DNA from: Bdellovibrionales bacterium
GTDB lineage: Bacteria > Bdellovibrionota > UBA1018 > CAIMNF01
Length of the DNA: 64,000 nt
Direction of reading: 5' to 3'
Assembly (NCBI GenBank): GCA_018266375.1
Contig: JAFEAO010000004.1
Location: forward strand, 48,626-112,625
Below, piece after piece: positions 9,197 through 18,733 of the stretch. Position 1 is the first letter of the stretch. Each line of letters opens with the position of its first letter. A model generated the notes under the pieces. It saw only the letters and a program-made list of their open reading frames with translations. It did no database searches and was not told the DNA's origin. Made by a program: the position numbers and the translations under genes.

Positions 9197-9229
9197 GGGG
9201 TTAGCGTATCACCGCCCGGGAGCCGGGCC

Positions 9230-9491
9230 AAAAAAAAACCCGAACATCCTAATCTTTAGGGTGTCCGGGCGAGAGAGAGATATGAGAGAGACCCTTTTGA
9301 AACGGAGAGAGAGGGGGATGTTTCAAAAAGATCCTGCCGGGTCTCCCCGGCGCTCGGACATAGTGCAACTCACAGGCCAAAAATGCCGCGCTCGCCCGAG
9401 TTTGAAGAAAACATTCGAAAATGGCGTAAACGGATTTAATTGAGCCCAGCAATGCGTCGTATTTATTATATAAAAAATAGATAAAATTATA
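9230..9491 (-). ncRNA. Candidate structured RNA: sRNA or attenuating leader of the ROK operon
   Basis: This ~440-bp gap (9197-9636) holds no convincing gene. On the minus strand I see, in order, a TATAAT box (9486-9491) next to a palindrome (CGTTCGC arms, 9493-9508), a GCCGGG/CCCGGC hairpin (9336-9351), a 9-bp hairpin (arms 9320-9328 and 9295-9303), a pyrimidine-rich stretch, and a CCCG-ACA/TGT-CGGG hairpin (9239-9269) followed by nine U. This looks like a ~250-nt RNA ending in an intrinsic terminator. The ROK gene starts 34 bp later. No known riboswitch class was recognised. Confidence 0.5.
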
Positions 9492-9636
9492 GCGTTCGCC
9501 CGCGAACGACCGACTGTTTACATTCGCAAACGGCAACCACATCGGTCGAACCATGAAATTTTTATCGTGAGTGTTTTGTTTATAGGCGGGGTTTATGGGC
9601 TCTTTGCAATCGTTTTCGTGGCGACGAACGCGGCTG

Positions 9637-10008
9637 TTACGCGCGCGACGGCCAAGTGATATTGAACTTGGTGAGCTCGGCTTTCAATTTTCCAGTATAG
9701 AACAACTTCAGCATCACGAAGTCGCTTTTAAAAGACCACTTCGGATAAGTGAAAGTCGCCGGACGGTTTTTCTCGAAAAAGAAATGTCCGATCCACGAAA
9801 ATCCGTAGCCCACGATCAACGCCGGAAAAATCGAGCGCCAGTAACCGTTGCGCAATCCGTTGAGTAGAATCAAAATCCCGAGCGTCGTTCCGGTCAGATG
9901 CAGTCCGCGGCAAATCGGATTCGCGTGCTGGGAGAGATAGAACGGCCAGAACTCCTCGAACGATTGATAAACTTTTGCAGGTTGAGCCGGGGTCGTATCT
10001 GTTTCCAT
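9637..10008 (-). CDS. DUF962/Mpo1-like membrane protein
   Basis: About 123 residues from the preferred ATG at 10008 (an upstream in-frame GTG at 10056 overlaps the previous gene's stop). The family blocks SFEEFWPFYLSQHANPICR, HLTGTTLGI and GYGFSWIGHFFFEKNRPATF are present, with two hydrophobic helices. Yeast Mpo1 is an Fe2+-dependent dioxygenase in 2-hydroxy fatty acid alpha-oxidation, and the His residues in the QHANPICRGLH and IGHFFFEKNRP blocks are the likely metal ligands. The bacterial role is unproven. Confidence 0.8.
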   Translation of the reverse strand: METDTTPAQPAKVYQSFEEFWPFYLSQHANPICRGLHLTGTTLGILILLNGLRNGYWRSIFPALIVGYGFSWIGHFFFEKNRPATFTYPKWSFKSDFVMLKLFYTGKLKAELTKFNITWPSRA

Positions 10009-10049
10009 ATAATCTCTGTCGCAATGTTCGGTGCGTGATATTAAAGAGT

Positions 10050-10853
10050 CTACCACGTAAACATGAAATGGCCCATCAAGGTAAAAAATCCGCCTTGAAG
10101 GTCGGGTACGCGGTCTTTGTATCGATCCACTTCGTCGGTATCTTGGAAGCTTTGCGTCCAGTAGCGCATATCGAGAATGAAGTAAGTTTTTTTGTACACA
10201 ATTGGGAATTCAAAACCAGCGCCAAAACTTAGACTCAGTGTCGAGTCGTTCCCGGGTGTAAATGAAGCGGCGCTGTGGGTTTCGGTTTTGCTGATGGCGC
10301 CGAAGCCAATGAGCAAATGCGGATTTGCAAAGGTGATGACCGACGAAGCGTTACGCACGTCGAAGTAGTATTTGAGGTCGATGTAGTAGCCGGTGAGTTT
10401 TACCGAGTTTGCATTGTTGTTGTACTCGAAGGTGTGAGTGGCAAACCAAATCCCCATCGCCATCGCAAACTGGAAATCAAACCAGTAGTGAACTTTAAGA
10501 TCAAAGCGCGGGAGAGCGGCGTCGTACAAAAGTCCGCGATTGCCCGTTGCGGTCTCATAGCCGAGACCCAAGCTGATTCCAAAAAAGCGCCCGTACTGAA
10601 AGTAGAGCGTGTCGGAGTCTTCTTCTTCGCTCGAATTAAAATCGCCGTAATCTAGGTAAGGTGAGTACTGGTCAAAGAGAGTGGGCTCGTCTTTTTTGGC
10701 GCCGGTGGGAACGGATGGCTGCATCTGACCGCTGGGCACCCCGGAGTTCGAATCCGGCTGCGATTGCGCGCGCGAAGGCACGGCGAGCAACGCCAGGAGT
10801 AATGCGTATTTAGAAATAAAAGTGCATGCCCGCATTAATGAAAGAAACCCCAA
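10050..10853 (-). CDS. Predicted outer-membrane beta-barrel protein
   Basis: A 267-residue exported protein. A signal peptide ends near SRAQS, then comes a Pro/Ser/Gly-rich linker and about eight amphipathic strands with aromatic girdle residues (LYFQYGRFFGISLGLGYE and others), ending in FMFTW with a terminal aromatic as BAM substrates have. No named family was recognised. It overlaps the 3' end of the next barrel gene, so the two are co-transcribed. Confidence 0.65.
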   Translation of the reverse strand: MGFLSLMRACTFISKYALLLALLAVPSRAQSQPDSNSGVPSGQMQPSVPTGAKKDEPTLFDQYSPYLDYGDFNSSEEEDSDTLYFQYGRFFGISLGLGYETATGNRGLLYDAALPRFDLKVHYWFDFQFAMAMGIWFATHTFEYNNNANSVKLTGYYIDLKYYFDVRNASSVITFANPHLLIGFGAISKTETHSAASFTPGNDSTLSLSFGAGFEFPIVYKKTYFILDMRYWTQSFQDTDEVDRYKDRVPDLQGGFFTLMGHFMFTW

Positions 10854-11316
10854 ATGTTTTCAAGACGAAGGAACCGGTTCCTGAAGTTAAACTTTCGATG
10901 GACATGCCCGTCTCAAAGCTCAGACCCACGCTGTCGACCCCCGGAATGAAAAACTCGCAGCCCAAGCCGCCGACAAACTCTGTTCCGTTTTGGTGATTGG
11001 CCGACACGTAGCCGCCGCCAAACAGGAAGTAAAAATTGGCGTAACTTTCGGCGTGGACGGTGTACATATATTTTAACGCAGCGACCCCCGTTCCGTTCGA
11101 GCCAGAGTAGAATCCGCCGATCGCTTCAATCATTGCGCGCGGTGCGACGCCGTACTTGATGCTAATCGCAGGAACGCCATTTACCTGCTGCGTATTTGCA
11201 AATTGCGCGTTGTACCCGAGGCCTAAGCGGCCAACGAGTTCTTTTGCCTCCGCGCACGGAGCCATCAAGAGAACTAGCGAAATGAAAACCCGTAACCTCA
11301 ACCCCGACCTTTTCAT
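10810..11316 (-). CDS. Predicted outer-membrane beta-barrel protein (porin-like, small)
   Basis: I start this gene at the ATG at 11316, where a signal peptide begins (MKRSGLRLRVFISLVLLMAP, cleavage near AEA); an upstream extension to 11397 would place 27 charged residues before it. The mature ~145 residues alternate polar and hydrophobic residues in strand-sized blocks and end in the barrel signal HFYF. It overlaps the following barrel gene by 44 bp. The function is unknown. Confidence 0.65.
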   Translation of the reverse strand: MKRSGLRLRVFISLVLLMAPCAEAKELVGRLGLGYNAQFANTQQVNGVPAISIKYGVAPRAMIEAIGGFYSGSNGTGVAALKYMYTVHAESYANFYFLFGGGYVSANHQNGTEFVGGLGCEFFIPGVDSVGLSFETGMSIESLTSGTGSFVLKTFGVSFINAGMHFYF

Positions 11317-11407
11317 TAACTTCAGGGTAGCATAACCCAATGAATTGAGAACATTTTTTGAGGTTTTTTTTGACAATTGGGGTATACCCTCATACACCTA
11401 TATCTCT

Positions 11408-12058
11408 ATGGACAATTGGATGAATCCGCGTCGTTTGGGCATTTTGCTTGGGCTATTGGCTGTCGTTGGAGTGGGGGTTTACTTCTACCAGTCCTCGAAC
11501 GAAAAGAAAGAGCAAGAAGGCAAGTCAGCCCTCTATAAAGTACAAAAAATCTATGACGAAGAACACACCGCTCTTCCGGAAGCCGAAAAGGCTCAGGGCG
11601 TGATGGTGGATGTCGATGCTAAGTACCCAAAAACGGTAGCCGAGCTCAATGGTTTGCTGGCTTCAAAAACAATCAACAAACGCGCGTTGTTTGAAGCATC
11701 GATGAAGCTGGGTTCCATGTATTTGGAAAACGGCAATCCGACAAAAGCCGTCTCCGCGTTGCAACCGATGCCGGAATTTGCAAAGTCATCGTTTCAAAAA
11801 GCATCCGCTTACTTTTTGCTCGGTACCGCTCAAGAGCGTTCCGGCCAAGCCAAAGAAGCTTACGACACTTTCCAACTCGGGCTCTCTAAAGAAGTCGAAG
11901 GCCTGAAAGGCGAGTTCCTTCTTGGAATCATCCGCACGCTCGTTAAAACCAACGAAGCGGAGAAAGCAAAAACGTTCCTCGAAAAACTCCGTAAGGACCT
12001 TCCCGGATCAAAGACACTCGAACTCGCTGAAGGCATCCTCGGCGCCAAATCTTCTTGA
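11408..12058 (+). CDS. YfgM/TPR_21-like periplasmic tetratricopeptide protein
   Basis: About 216 residues from the ATG at 11408. An N-terminal membrane anchor (RRLGILLGLLAVVGVGVYFY) is followed by helical TPR repeats (around KSSFQKASAYFLLGTAQERSGQ). In enterobacteria yfgM is adjacent to bamB and acts with periplasmic chaperones; the same adjacency here supports the call. A TTGACA box at 11371 is the probable promoter of the yfgM-bamB pair. Its stop lies 8 bp before the bamB ATG. Confidence 0.78.
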   Translation: MDNWMNPRRLGILLGLLAVVGVGVYFYQSSNEKKEQEGKSALYKVQKIYDEEHTALPEAEKAQGVMVDVDAKYPKTVAELNGLLASKTINKRALFEASMKLGSMYLENGNPTKAVSALQPMPEFAKSSFQKASAYFLLGTAQERSGQAKEAYDTFQLGLSKEVEGLKGEFLLGIIRTLVKTNEAEKAKTFLEKLRKDLPGSKTLELAEGILGAKSS

Positions 12059-12066
12059 GTATCGAC

Positions 12067-13218
12067 ATGAATCGTATTTCTAAAACACTGGTCGCTAAAC
12101 TTTTTACAGCCTTCGTCCTCATCACCATGACCGCATGCGCGTCCCGAGACCTCCGCCGTCACTTCGTGAACAAGGGCGAGATCCTGCGTCGCCAGTGGAC
12201 GTACTCGATCGAACCGGTATCATCGTCTCTGGTCGTTCCCGGCATGGAGTACGTGAGTCCGGTTCTCTCGGAGAATACTTTGATTTTCGGAAGCGATCGC
12301 TTCGGCGTTGTTTCACTCTATCCAAAAATCCAAGCCGAGAAGTGGAAAATAAAAATCAATAACGGTGTCGTGAGCCCGATCGAGATCAGTGGTGGCTTCG
12401 CTTACTTTGTCGCCGGTGATGGTCTCTTGTATTCGGTGGCAACCGACACGGGCAAAACGCAGTGGACTTACTCGATCCGCAATCCGGTGGCGTCGAAACC
12501 GACGGTTTCAGGCAACGATCTTTACGTGGTTACGAGTGACGACGCTCTTTTGTCTCTCGAGGCTTCAACCGGCAAGTGGCAGTGGCATTATCGCCGCCGC
12601 AATACTTCGGGGCCGACCATTCACGGTGCTTCACGTCCGCTCGTGATCGGCGATTCGATCTGGGTGGGGTTCGCTGACGGCGCGCTCGTCAGTCTCGCTA
12701 AAAAAGACGGTAAAGTGCTTTGGGAAAAAACCTTGAACAGCAATCGCCGTTTTTCGAACTTGAACGCCGAGTTCGTCAGAGACGGAGATGTCGTTTATGT
12801 CCCCGCGTACGACGGTTCGCTCTACGCGTTGAGCGCGTCGAACGGCTCGACGATTTGGGTTCGCGACGGTCTCGGCGGTTCCAAAAAAGTGACTTTGAAG
12901 GACGGCGTGCTCTACGCTCCGACCTCAAGCGGCGAGTTGTATGCGCTCGATGCCAAGACCGGCAAGGATATTTGGAAGTTCGAGCTCGATCAAGGTATCT
13001 CGTCTGACGTCGTGGTGATCGGCAACCACGTGATCCTGTCTTCAAGCAGCGAGTATATCTACGCGCTCGATAAAAAGACCGGCGACCTCGCTTACCGCTA
13101 TCAAATCGGTTACGGATCGGGCTTCAGCGGTGGGATGGCTTACGATGCCTCTCACAATTGGATCTACGTGCTCAGCCGCGGCGGCAACTTGCTGAGCTTT
13201 AGTTATCAGGATCACTGA
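12067..13218 (+). CDS. bamB: Outer-membrane assembly lipoprotein BamB (PQQ-like beta-propeller)
   Basis: A ~383-residue lipoprotein. The signal peptide ends in a lipobox (TMTACAS). The body is an eight-bladed propeller built of repeats such as LYALDAKTGKDIWKF and LYALSASNGSTIWV. BamB is an accessory part of the BAM complex that inserts beta-barrels in the outer membrane. I prefer the ATG at 12067 over a TTG at 12055. It follows the yfgM-like gene, as in proteobacteria. Confidence 0.9.
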   Translation: MNRISKTLVAKLFTAFVLITMTACASRDLRRHFVNKGEILRRQWTYSIEPVSSSLVVPGMEYVSPVLSENTLIFGSDRFGVVSLYPKIQAEKWKIKINNGVVSPIEISGGFAYFVAGDGLLYSVATDTGKTQWTYSIRNPVASKPTVSGNDLYVVTSDDALLSLEASTGKWQWHYRRRNTSGPTIHGASRPLVIGDSIWVGFADGALVSLAKKDGKVLWEKTLNSNRRFSNLNAEFVRDGDVVYVPAYDGSLYALSASNGSTIWVRDGLGGSKKVTLKDGVLYAPTSSGELYALDAKTGKDIWKFELDQGISSDVVVIGNHVILSSSSEYIYALDKKTGDLAYRYQIGYGSGFSGGMAYDASHNWIYVLSRGGNLLSFSYQDH

Positions 13219-13248
13219 GATTTCGCACCTGACGGTGCTAGGAGTAAA

Positions 13249-14421
13249 ATGAAAGTATTAATCGTTGGCTGTGGCATGCAATCCTACGGGATGGCGCTTG
13301 ATGTGGTGAAGTTCGGCAAACCGACCGAGATTATTCTCGCGGATGCGTTTCCGGATGTCGCACTCAAGCTTAAAAACTTCATCGCCGAGAAGGGTAAGTT
13401 CTCCGCGGTAAAGACCGCGCAAGTCGAAGCATCAAATATCGATGCAGTGGCGGCACTCGCCAAAACCATGGATTTGATCTTGAACGGATGCCCTTACAAA
13501 TTCGCGCTCGACATCACTCGCGCCGCGATCAAAGCCAGAGTCCCAATGGTGGACTTGGGTGGTGACACCGATATGGTGCTCAAGCAACTCGAGCTATCAA
13601 AGCAGGCCAAGGAGGCCGGCATCACGATTATTCCGGATTGTGGAATGGGCCCGGGGATGACCAATATTACCGTTGGCCACGCGATGGAAATATTGGATAC
13701 CGCTGAGAGCATCATCACGACGGACGGCGGGATTCCAACCCATCCTAAAGGCCCTTTGTTTTATCACCTCGTATTCGCGATCGAGACGCTCACGAATGAG
13801 TACACCGGCATGACTCAGCAAATGCGTGGCGGAAAGATCGTCGACATCGCGCCACTCGCAGAGATTTATCCGCTCGACAATTTTCCGGTCGTCGGGAAAG
13901 TCGAAGCGACCCATGGGATGGGCATGCTCTCGACGCTCCCTTGGACTTATCAAGGCCGCGTGGACACGCTTGAAAATCGTTTCGTTCGTTATCCAGGTCA
14001 CTTGAGATTCATCAAGACCTTGGTTGAAACGGGATTCTTCTCTCGTGAAAAACTCAAAACCGAAATGGGTGAGTTTCAACCGCGCGCGATGACCAAAGCG
14101 ATCTTGGAAAAGTTCCTCATGCCAAAAGGCGGAGAGAAAGACGTTTCGATCATCCAGACGATTTCAAAAGGCAAAGGCAAAGACGGCAAGAAATACGAGA
14201 TCGAACACTTGATCGTCGATTACTCGGATGCGGATACGGGCCTCACGTCGATGCAGCGGACAACCGGCTTTACCGGCGCGATGGTCGGTCAGATGATCGT
14301 CAACGGCGCGATCAAAGAAAAGGGCGTTCTCCCGCCCGAACTCGGAGTGCCGAAGCTCCCGTTCTTCGAAGAGATCAAAAAACGCGGTTTCGAGTTTAAC
14401 TGGAAACAGACCGCGATTTAA
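13249..14421 (+). CDS. Saccharopine dehydrogenase-like / lysine 6-dehydrogenase-type oxidoreductase
   Basis: A 390-residue Rossmann enzyme. The N-terminal NAD(P) motif is VLIVGCGMQSYGMALD, and the catalytic-domain signature PDCGMGPGMTNITVGHAME and DGGIPTHP.GPLFYH resembles lysine 6-dehydrogenases and carboxynorspermidine-type reductases more than true saccharopine reductase. AGGAG lies before the ATG. It stands between bamB and the suf operon, so context does not fix the substrate. Confidence 0.8.
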   Translation: MKVLIVGCGMQSYGMALDVVKFGKPTEIILADAFPDVALKLKNFIAEKGKFSAVKTAQVEASNIDAVAALAKTMDLILNGCPYKFALDITRAAIKARVPMVDLGGDTDMVLKQLELSKQAKEAGITIIPDCGMGPGMTNITVGHAMEILDTAESIITTDGGIPTHPKGPLFYHLVFAIETLTNEYTGMTQQMRGGKIVDIAPLAEIYPLDNFPVVGKVEATHGMGMLSTLPWTYQGRVDTLENRFVRYPGHLRFIKTLVETGFFSREKLKTEMGEFQPRAMTKAILEKFLMPKGGEKDVSIIQTISKGKGKDGKKYEIEHLIVDYSDADTGLTSMQRTTGFTGAMVGQMIVNGAIKEKGVLPPELGVPKLPFFEEIKKRGFEFNWKQTAI

Positions 14422-14474
14422 GTGTTCAACATGCTGCGATAATTGCTAAAAAGTTGAATCCAGACAAAAAAGTA

Positions 14475-14503
14475 TTGTTTCTCCTGGCCTATAGTGGCAT
14501 GAT
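14475..14503 (+). promoter_or_regulatory. Putative promoter of the suf-mevalonate operon
   Basis: TTGTTT and CATGAT are spaced by 17 bp, ending 20 bp before the Rrf2-family gene. In related operons the Rrf2 protein represses its own promoter, so an operator is expected here, but I cannot see a clear dyad. Confidence 0.4.
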
Positions 14504-14522
14504 GCACATCTAGGATAAGGAT

Positions 14523-15047
14523 ATGAACGTTTCAGCGTTAGAGGAATACGGGCTCCGATGCGCCGTACGCTTGGCACAAGCGCGCCAGAACCCAGATAAA
14601 AACTCACTTTCGGCACCCGAGATCGCAGAACTCGAAGGTCTGTCGGTGGAGTATGTCTCGAAGTTCATGCTTCATTTGAAGCGTGCCGGACTCGTCAACG
14701 CTTCTCGTGGAGTGAACGGCGGATTTTCGCTCGCGCGTGAACCGAGCGAAGTATCCCTCGCGTCGGTGTTTGAAGCTCTCGGGGGTAAGCGCAAGTCGTC
14801 CGAGGAGTTTTGTAGCTCTTATGCCGGTAGGTCCGAATCGTGTGTCCGTCTCGACGGTTGTTCGATCCGCCCGTTCTGGAAGATTCTATCCGGCTACATC
14901 GACGAGTTTACTCGCGAGATGACCCTGCAGGACCTCTTGAAGGGCGAGCAGGAAACATTATTGAAAACTGAAGAGATCGCACGCCGCAATGTGGACCAAA
15001 TCCGCGAGCAGATTCGTGCAGAGAGATTAGGTAAGCAAGTCACATGA
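14523..15047 (+). CDS. Rrf2-family Fe-S-sensing transcription regulator of the suf operon
   Basis: A 174-residue IscR/SufR-like regulator. The N-terminal winged helix (about 1-80) includes [19 protein letters not shown] and the wing [14 protein letters not shown]. Three cysteines in the C-terminal half ([15 protein letters not shown]) are the likely cluster ligands. Its stop codon overlaps the sufC start (ATGA at 15044), tying it to the operon it should control by Fe-S status. Confidence 0.88.
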   Translation: MNVSALEEYGLRCAVRLAQARQNPDKNSLSAPEIAELEGLSVEYVSKFMLHLKRAGLVNASRGVNGGFSLAREPSEVSLASVFEALGGKRKSSEEFCSSYAGRSESCVRLDGCSIRPFWKILSGYIDEFTREMTLQDLLKGEQETLLKTEEIARRNVDQIREQIRAERLGKQVT

Positions 15048-15802
15048 GTACGACGCAAGAAAACCAACCGCAATTCGAAATCAAAGACCTCCACGTCACC
15101 GTCGAGGGCAAGGAAGTTCTGAAAGGCGTGAACCTCAAAGTCATGCCGGGCGAAGTGCACGCGGTCATGGGCCGTAACGGTACGGGTAAGACCACTTTGT
15201 CTTACACCTTGATGGGCCACCCCAAATACAAGGTCACTCAAGGTAAGATTTTGCTGAAGGGTGAGGACATCACCGGCCTTCCGGCGGACGAGAGAGCAAA
15301 GCGCAGGCTCTTCCTCGCGTTCCAATACCCGGTAGCGATCCCAGGCGTGAGTGTGGCGTCTTTCCTGCGTGCTTCCATGAAGAGCGTTCGAGGCGGCGAG
15401 GTGCAGCCGGCTCAGTTCCGCACATTGATTAAAGAGCAATTGAAACAGCTTTCGATTCCTGAAACATTTATGACTCGTTCCATGAACGACGGATTCAGCG
15501 GCGGCGAAAAGAAGCGTCTGGAGACTTTGCAGCTGCGCTTGCTCCAACCCGCGATGTGCGTGCTCGACGAGACGGACTCTGGTCTCGATATCGACGCGCT
15601 TCGGATCGTGTCGGAGAACATTCAAAACTTTAAATCCGAGGAGCGCTCCTGGCTCATTATTACGCACTATCAGCGCATGTTGAACTACGTAAAACCGGAC
15701 ATCGTGCATGTATTCGGTTCAGGCAAAATTCTACAAAGTGGCGGTGCCGATCTTGCGCTTAAGCTGGAAGCCCAAGGTTATGACTGGGTTGCGGGGGCCT
15801 AA
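15044..15802 (+). CDS. sufC: Fe-S assembly ABC ATPase SufC
   Basis: A 252-residue ABC ATPase that binds SufB and SufD and powers cluster assembly. Visible motifs are Walker [10 protein letters not shown], the family signature [19 protein letters not shown] and Walker [17 protein letters not shown]. It overlaps the regulator gene by 4 bp and precedes sufD by 13 bp. Confidence 0.96.
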   Translation: MSTTQENQPQFEIKDLHVTVEGKEVLKGVNLKVMPGEVHAVMGRNGTGKTTLSYTLMGHPKYKVTQGKILLKGEDITGLPADERAKRRLFLAFQYPVAIPGVSVASFLRASMKSVRGGEVQPAQFRTLIKEQLKQLSIPETFMTRSMNDGFSGGEKKRLETLQLRLLQPAMCVLDETDSGLDIDALRIVSENIQNFKSEERSWLIITHYQRMLNYVKPDIVHVFGSGKILQSGGADLALKLEAQGYDWVAGA

Positions 15803-15815
15803 AGGGTAGAGGGGA

Positions 15816-16652
15816 ATGAAAGAACCAACGCTCTTCAAAGAGGTCATTTATCCGCCGAGTGTACTGCTCGCCGCGAACGTAAACGCGCTTACGGAATGGA
15901 CGTCTTTGTGCGCACCTGCCGAATCCGAGAAGACGCCTAGCGCGGGGGCACTTGAAATCATCGGTAAAGAAAACACTCAAAGCGAGTACGTGGTGTTTCA
16001 GGCGTTGCCGGCGGGTGCTCGTGCGGCCAGTCTGATCAAAGTCCGTTTGGAAAAGCACGCACGCGTGCGTTTGATCCTCATCCAAGACGGAGCCGCGGCT
16101 TCGCACCTCGAAGTGATTGGCGATTGCGCGGGTGAAGGTTCGGAATTTGAGATTCGCGGACTGCAAAACGCCAAGGACACGCAAAGACATTCGATCAACG
16201 TGACGGTTGTTCACTCGAAGCCCAATACCCGCAGCGATATGAAAGTTTGGTGCGTGGGTCGCGATCAAGGGCATTCGATCTTCAAGGGCATGATCGACAT
16301 TAAGCCGGGTGCAAGCCAAGTCGAGGCTTACCAAAAAAATAAAAACCTCATGCTGTCCGATAAAGCCGTGATGGACGCGTTCCCGAAGCTCCTTATCGCA
16401 AACGACGAAGTCAAAGCCGCCCACGGCGCGAGTATCGCGACGCTCGAGCAGGACCAGCTTGCTTACTTGCAAAGCCGAGGTATCTCCCGTGTCGACGCCG
16501 AAGCCATGGTCACTCGCGGATTTATCCATCAGATCGTCGATGATATCAAAGACGTCGAGCTTCGCGCGAAGATTGAAAGTAAACTCGGGCTCCAAGAGTT
16601 TGTCGAAGAGAGTCTGGGCTGGGCCGTGGACGAGCGGGGAAGAGGCGTATGA
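15816..16652 (+). CDS. sufD: Fe-S assembly scaffold subunit SufD
   Basis: A 278-residue, somewhat short SufD. The C-terminal beta-helix carries the family blocks FKGMIDIKPGASQVEAYQKN, PKLLIANDEVKAAHGAS and the helical tail SRGISRVDAEAMVTRGFIHQIV. SufD pairs with SufB in the SufBC2D complex. It has translational coupling to sufS (ATGA at 16649). The first ~100 residues are poorly conserved, as is common. Confidence 0.92.
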   Translation: MKEPTLFKEVIYPPSVLLAANVNALTEWTSLCAPAESEKTPSAGALEIIGKENTQSEYVVFQALPAGARAASLIKVRLEKHARVRLILIQDGAAASHLEVIGDCAGEGSEFEIRGLQNAKDTQRHSINVTVVHSKPNTRSDMKVWCVGRDQGHSIFKGMIDIKPGASQVEAYQKNKNLMLSDKAVMDAFPKLLIANDEVKAAHGASIATLEQDQLAYLQSRGISRVDAEAMVTRGFIHQIVDDIKDVELRAKIESKLGLQEFVEESLGWAVDERGRGV

Positions 16653-17908
16653 ATGAGCTCATCCGCCGGGACTTCCCGATTTTAGATCGTAAGATCGAAA
16701 ACAAGCCGTTCGTTTATCTCGACAACGCCGCGACTTCGCAGCGTCCGAAAAAAGTCATCGATGCGATGATGAAGTATTACGTGCACTACAACGCCAACGT
16801 GCATCGCGGTGTGTACCACTTGAGCCAAGAGGCTACTGATGCGTTCGAATCCGTGCGCGGCAAGATCGCACGTTTTATCGCGGTCGCGAGCGAGCGCGAG
16901 ATTATCTTTACCAAGGGCACCACCGAGTCGATTAACTTGGTCGCCGCATCCTACGGCGAGGCCAACGTTAAAGAAGGCGATGTGATCGCGGTCACGCGCA
17001 TGGAGCACCATGCGAACTTCGTGCCTTGGCAACAGCTCGCCAAGCGCAAGAAGGCACGTTTCGAGATCATCGGTCTCACCCCGGATCTCCGCCTCGACCC
17101 AAAAGAAATTGATCGCGTGCTCGCGCTCAAACCGAAAATCCTCGCGATCTCTTTGCTTAGTAACGTCACCGGCGTGGTAAATCCGATCGCGTCTCTTGCG
17201 ACCCGCTTTAAAATGGTGGGGTCGACGATCGTGGTGGATGCCGCTCAGGGGATCGCGCACGGCGAAGTCACGATCGATCGTTTGGGTCCGGTCGACTTCC
17301 TCGCGTTCTCATCCCATAAAATTTGCGGCCCCACCGGTGTGGGCATCCTATGGGGGCGCGAAGCGCTGCTCGAAAAAATGCCACCGTACCAATTCGGCGG
17401 CAACATGATCACTCACGTGGGCGATCTCGACTCGGAGTGGAACGAGCTCCCGCATAAATTCGAAGCCGGCACTCCCGATATCGCCGGAGTTATCGGTCTC
17501 GGTGCGGCAATCGATTATTTCGAGACATTGGGTCGGGTGCGGATCGAAGAGTACGAGCACAAGATCACTTCGTACGTTCTCCAAAAAATCAAGGATATTG
17601 CATGCGTGAAGCTCCTCGGACCTCGCGAAGCGCTTCACCGTGCGCCCATTTTTAGCGTCGCGATCGACGGCGTGCATGCGCATGACCTCGCCACCTTCCT
17701 CGACATGCAAGGCATTTCGGTCCGTGCCGGTCACCACTGCGCGCACCCGCTGATGTTTGCCATGAAATGTCCGGCCACCTGCCGCGCGAGCTTTAGTTTT
17801 TACAATACGCTCGAAGAGGCTGACTTATTCGTGAACGCGCTTAAAGAGTCGCAAAAGTTTTTCGCTAAGAAACCGAAGTCGCCGGAAAACGGAGGCGTCA
17901 AAGTATGA
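16649..17908 (+). CDS. sufS: Cysteine desulfurase SufS
   Basis: A 419-residue PLP enzyme that takes sulfur from cysteine. Landmarks are LDNAATSQRP, the PLP lysine in FSSHKICGPTGVGILWG, and the group II active-site loop RAGHHCAHPLM carrying the catalytic Cys. It overlaps both sufD and sufU by 4 bp, consistent with a SufS-SufU transfer pair. Confidence 0.96.
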   Translation: MNELIRRDFPILDRKIENKPFVYLDNAATSQRPKKVIDAMMKYYVHYNANVHRGVYHLSQEATDAFESVRGKIARFIAVASEREIIFTKGTTESINLVAASYGEANVKEGDVIAVTRMEHHANFVPWQQLAKRKKARFEIIGLTPDLRLDPKEIDRVLALKPKILAISLLSNVTGVVNPIASLATRFKMVGSTIVVDAAQGIAHGEVTIDRLGPVDFLAFSSHKICGPTGVGILWGREALLEKMPPYQFGGNMITHVGDLDSEWNELPHKFEAGTPDIAGVIGLGAAIDYFETLGRVRIEEYEHKITSYVLQKIKDIACVKLLGPREALHRAPIFSVAIDGVHAHDLATFLDMQGISVRAGHHCAHPLMFAMKCPATCRASFSFYNTLEEADLFVNALKESQKFFAKKPKSPENGGVKV

Positions 17909-18369
17909 GTTATCGCGATGTTTTCGGCGAAATCCTGGCCGATCACCACGAATCTCCGCGTAATTACGGAGAGATTCAAGGAGCTATTACTGAAGAAGGC
18001 TATAACCCACTTTGCGGCGACAAAGTGAAAATGTTTTTGAAGCTCTCCGAAAACGCTGAGCACACCGTCGAGGCGTGCAAATTCGAAGGCGAGGGTTGCT
18101 CGATCTGCATGGCGTCGGCATCAATTCTCACCGAACGTATTCAAGGCCAACCCGCGGCTAAAGTAAACGAGCTCATCGAAGCGTTTCGCGAAAAGATGCA
18201 GGGTAAAGAAGACGTGGCGGGCCTGCCAGCCGATGATGCGGACGACGACTTGGTAGCGCTCTACGGCATCAAGCGATTCCCGGTGCGCATCAAGTGCGTG
18301 CTTCTCGCCTGGACGACGCTCAAAAAAGCAATCAACAAGGTTCCGGAAAGCGCAGGAGAGACGGCATGA
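17905..18369 (+). CDS. sufU: SufU-type sulfur-transfer / scaffold protein
   Basis: A 154-residue IscU-like protein. The three zinc or cluster cysteines are in NPLCGDKV, EGCSICMAS and RIKCVLLAW, and the ~20-residue insertion before the third cysteine is typical of SufU. SufU receives persulfide from SufS. It overlaps sufS and sufT by 4 bp each. Confidence 0.93.
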   Translation: MSYRDVFGEILADHHESPRNYGEIQGAITEEGYNPLCGDKVKMFLKLSENAEHTVEACKFEGEGCSICMASASILTERIQGQPAAKVNELIEAFREKMQGKEDVAGLPADDADDDLVALYGIKRFPVRIKCVLLAWTTLKKAINKVPESAGETA

Positions 18370-18722
18370 ACGAAGCAGTTAAAAAACTTACGCATGAAGG
18401 TCCGGTGGATTTGACGGTCGTCAATCCCGCACTCCTTGAATGGCTGAAGCCAGTGCAAGATCCGGAGATGTTGCTCTCGATCGTGGATCTCGGTCTCGTG
18501 TATGAGACGGAGATCCTTGATGACGGCAAGAAAGCCCGGGTCAAAATGACGCTCACGTCTCCGCATTGTCCGGTCGCCGATGTATTTGTCGATAGCGTGC
18601 GCAAGCGTTGCCTCGAGTATCCGGGCGTGACCGAGACGGATGTAAAACTCGTGTTCGAGCCGAGGTGGGACCCCGCGACCATGGCGTCGGACGAAGTTAA
18701 AGACCGTTTAGGGATTTGGTAG
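18366..18722 (+). CDS. sufT: SufT-like MIP18/DUF59 protein
   Basis: About 118 residues starting at the ATG at 18366, which overlaps the sufU stop. The MIP18 signature is seen in [12 protein letters not shown] and [13 protein letters not shown]. SufT proteins aid maturation of Fe-S targets. It precedes sufB by 11 bp. Confidence 0.88.
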   Translation: MNEAVKKLTHEGPVDLTVVNPALLEWLKPVQDPEMLLSIVDLGLVYETEILDDGKKARVKMTLTSPHCPVADVFVDSVRKRCLEYPGVTETDVKLVFEPRWDPATMASDEVKDRLGIW

Positions 18723-18733
18723 GGGATCAGGTC

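Noticed and set aside
9249..9554. 101-codon minus-strand frame in the 9.2-9.6 kb gap
   Set aside because: No ribosome site or domain, and it crosses three strong hairpins that are better explained as RNA structure.
14894..16595. Long minus-strand frames over sufC and sufD
   Set aside because: Antisense shadows of well-supported suf genes.
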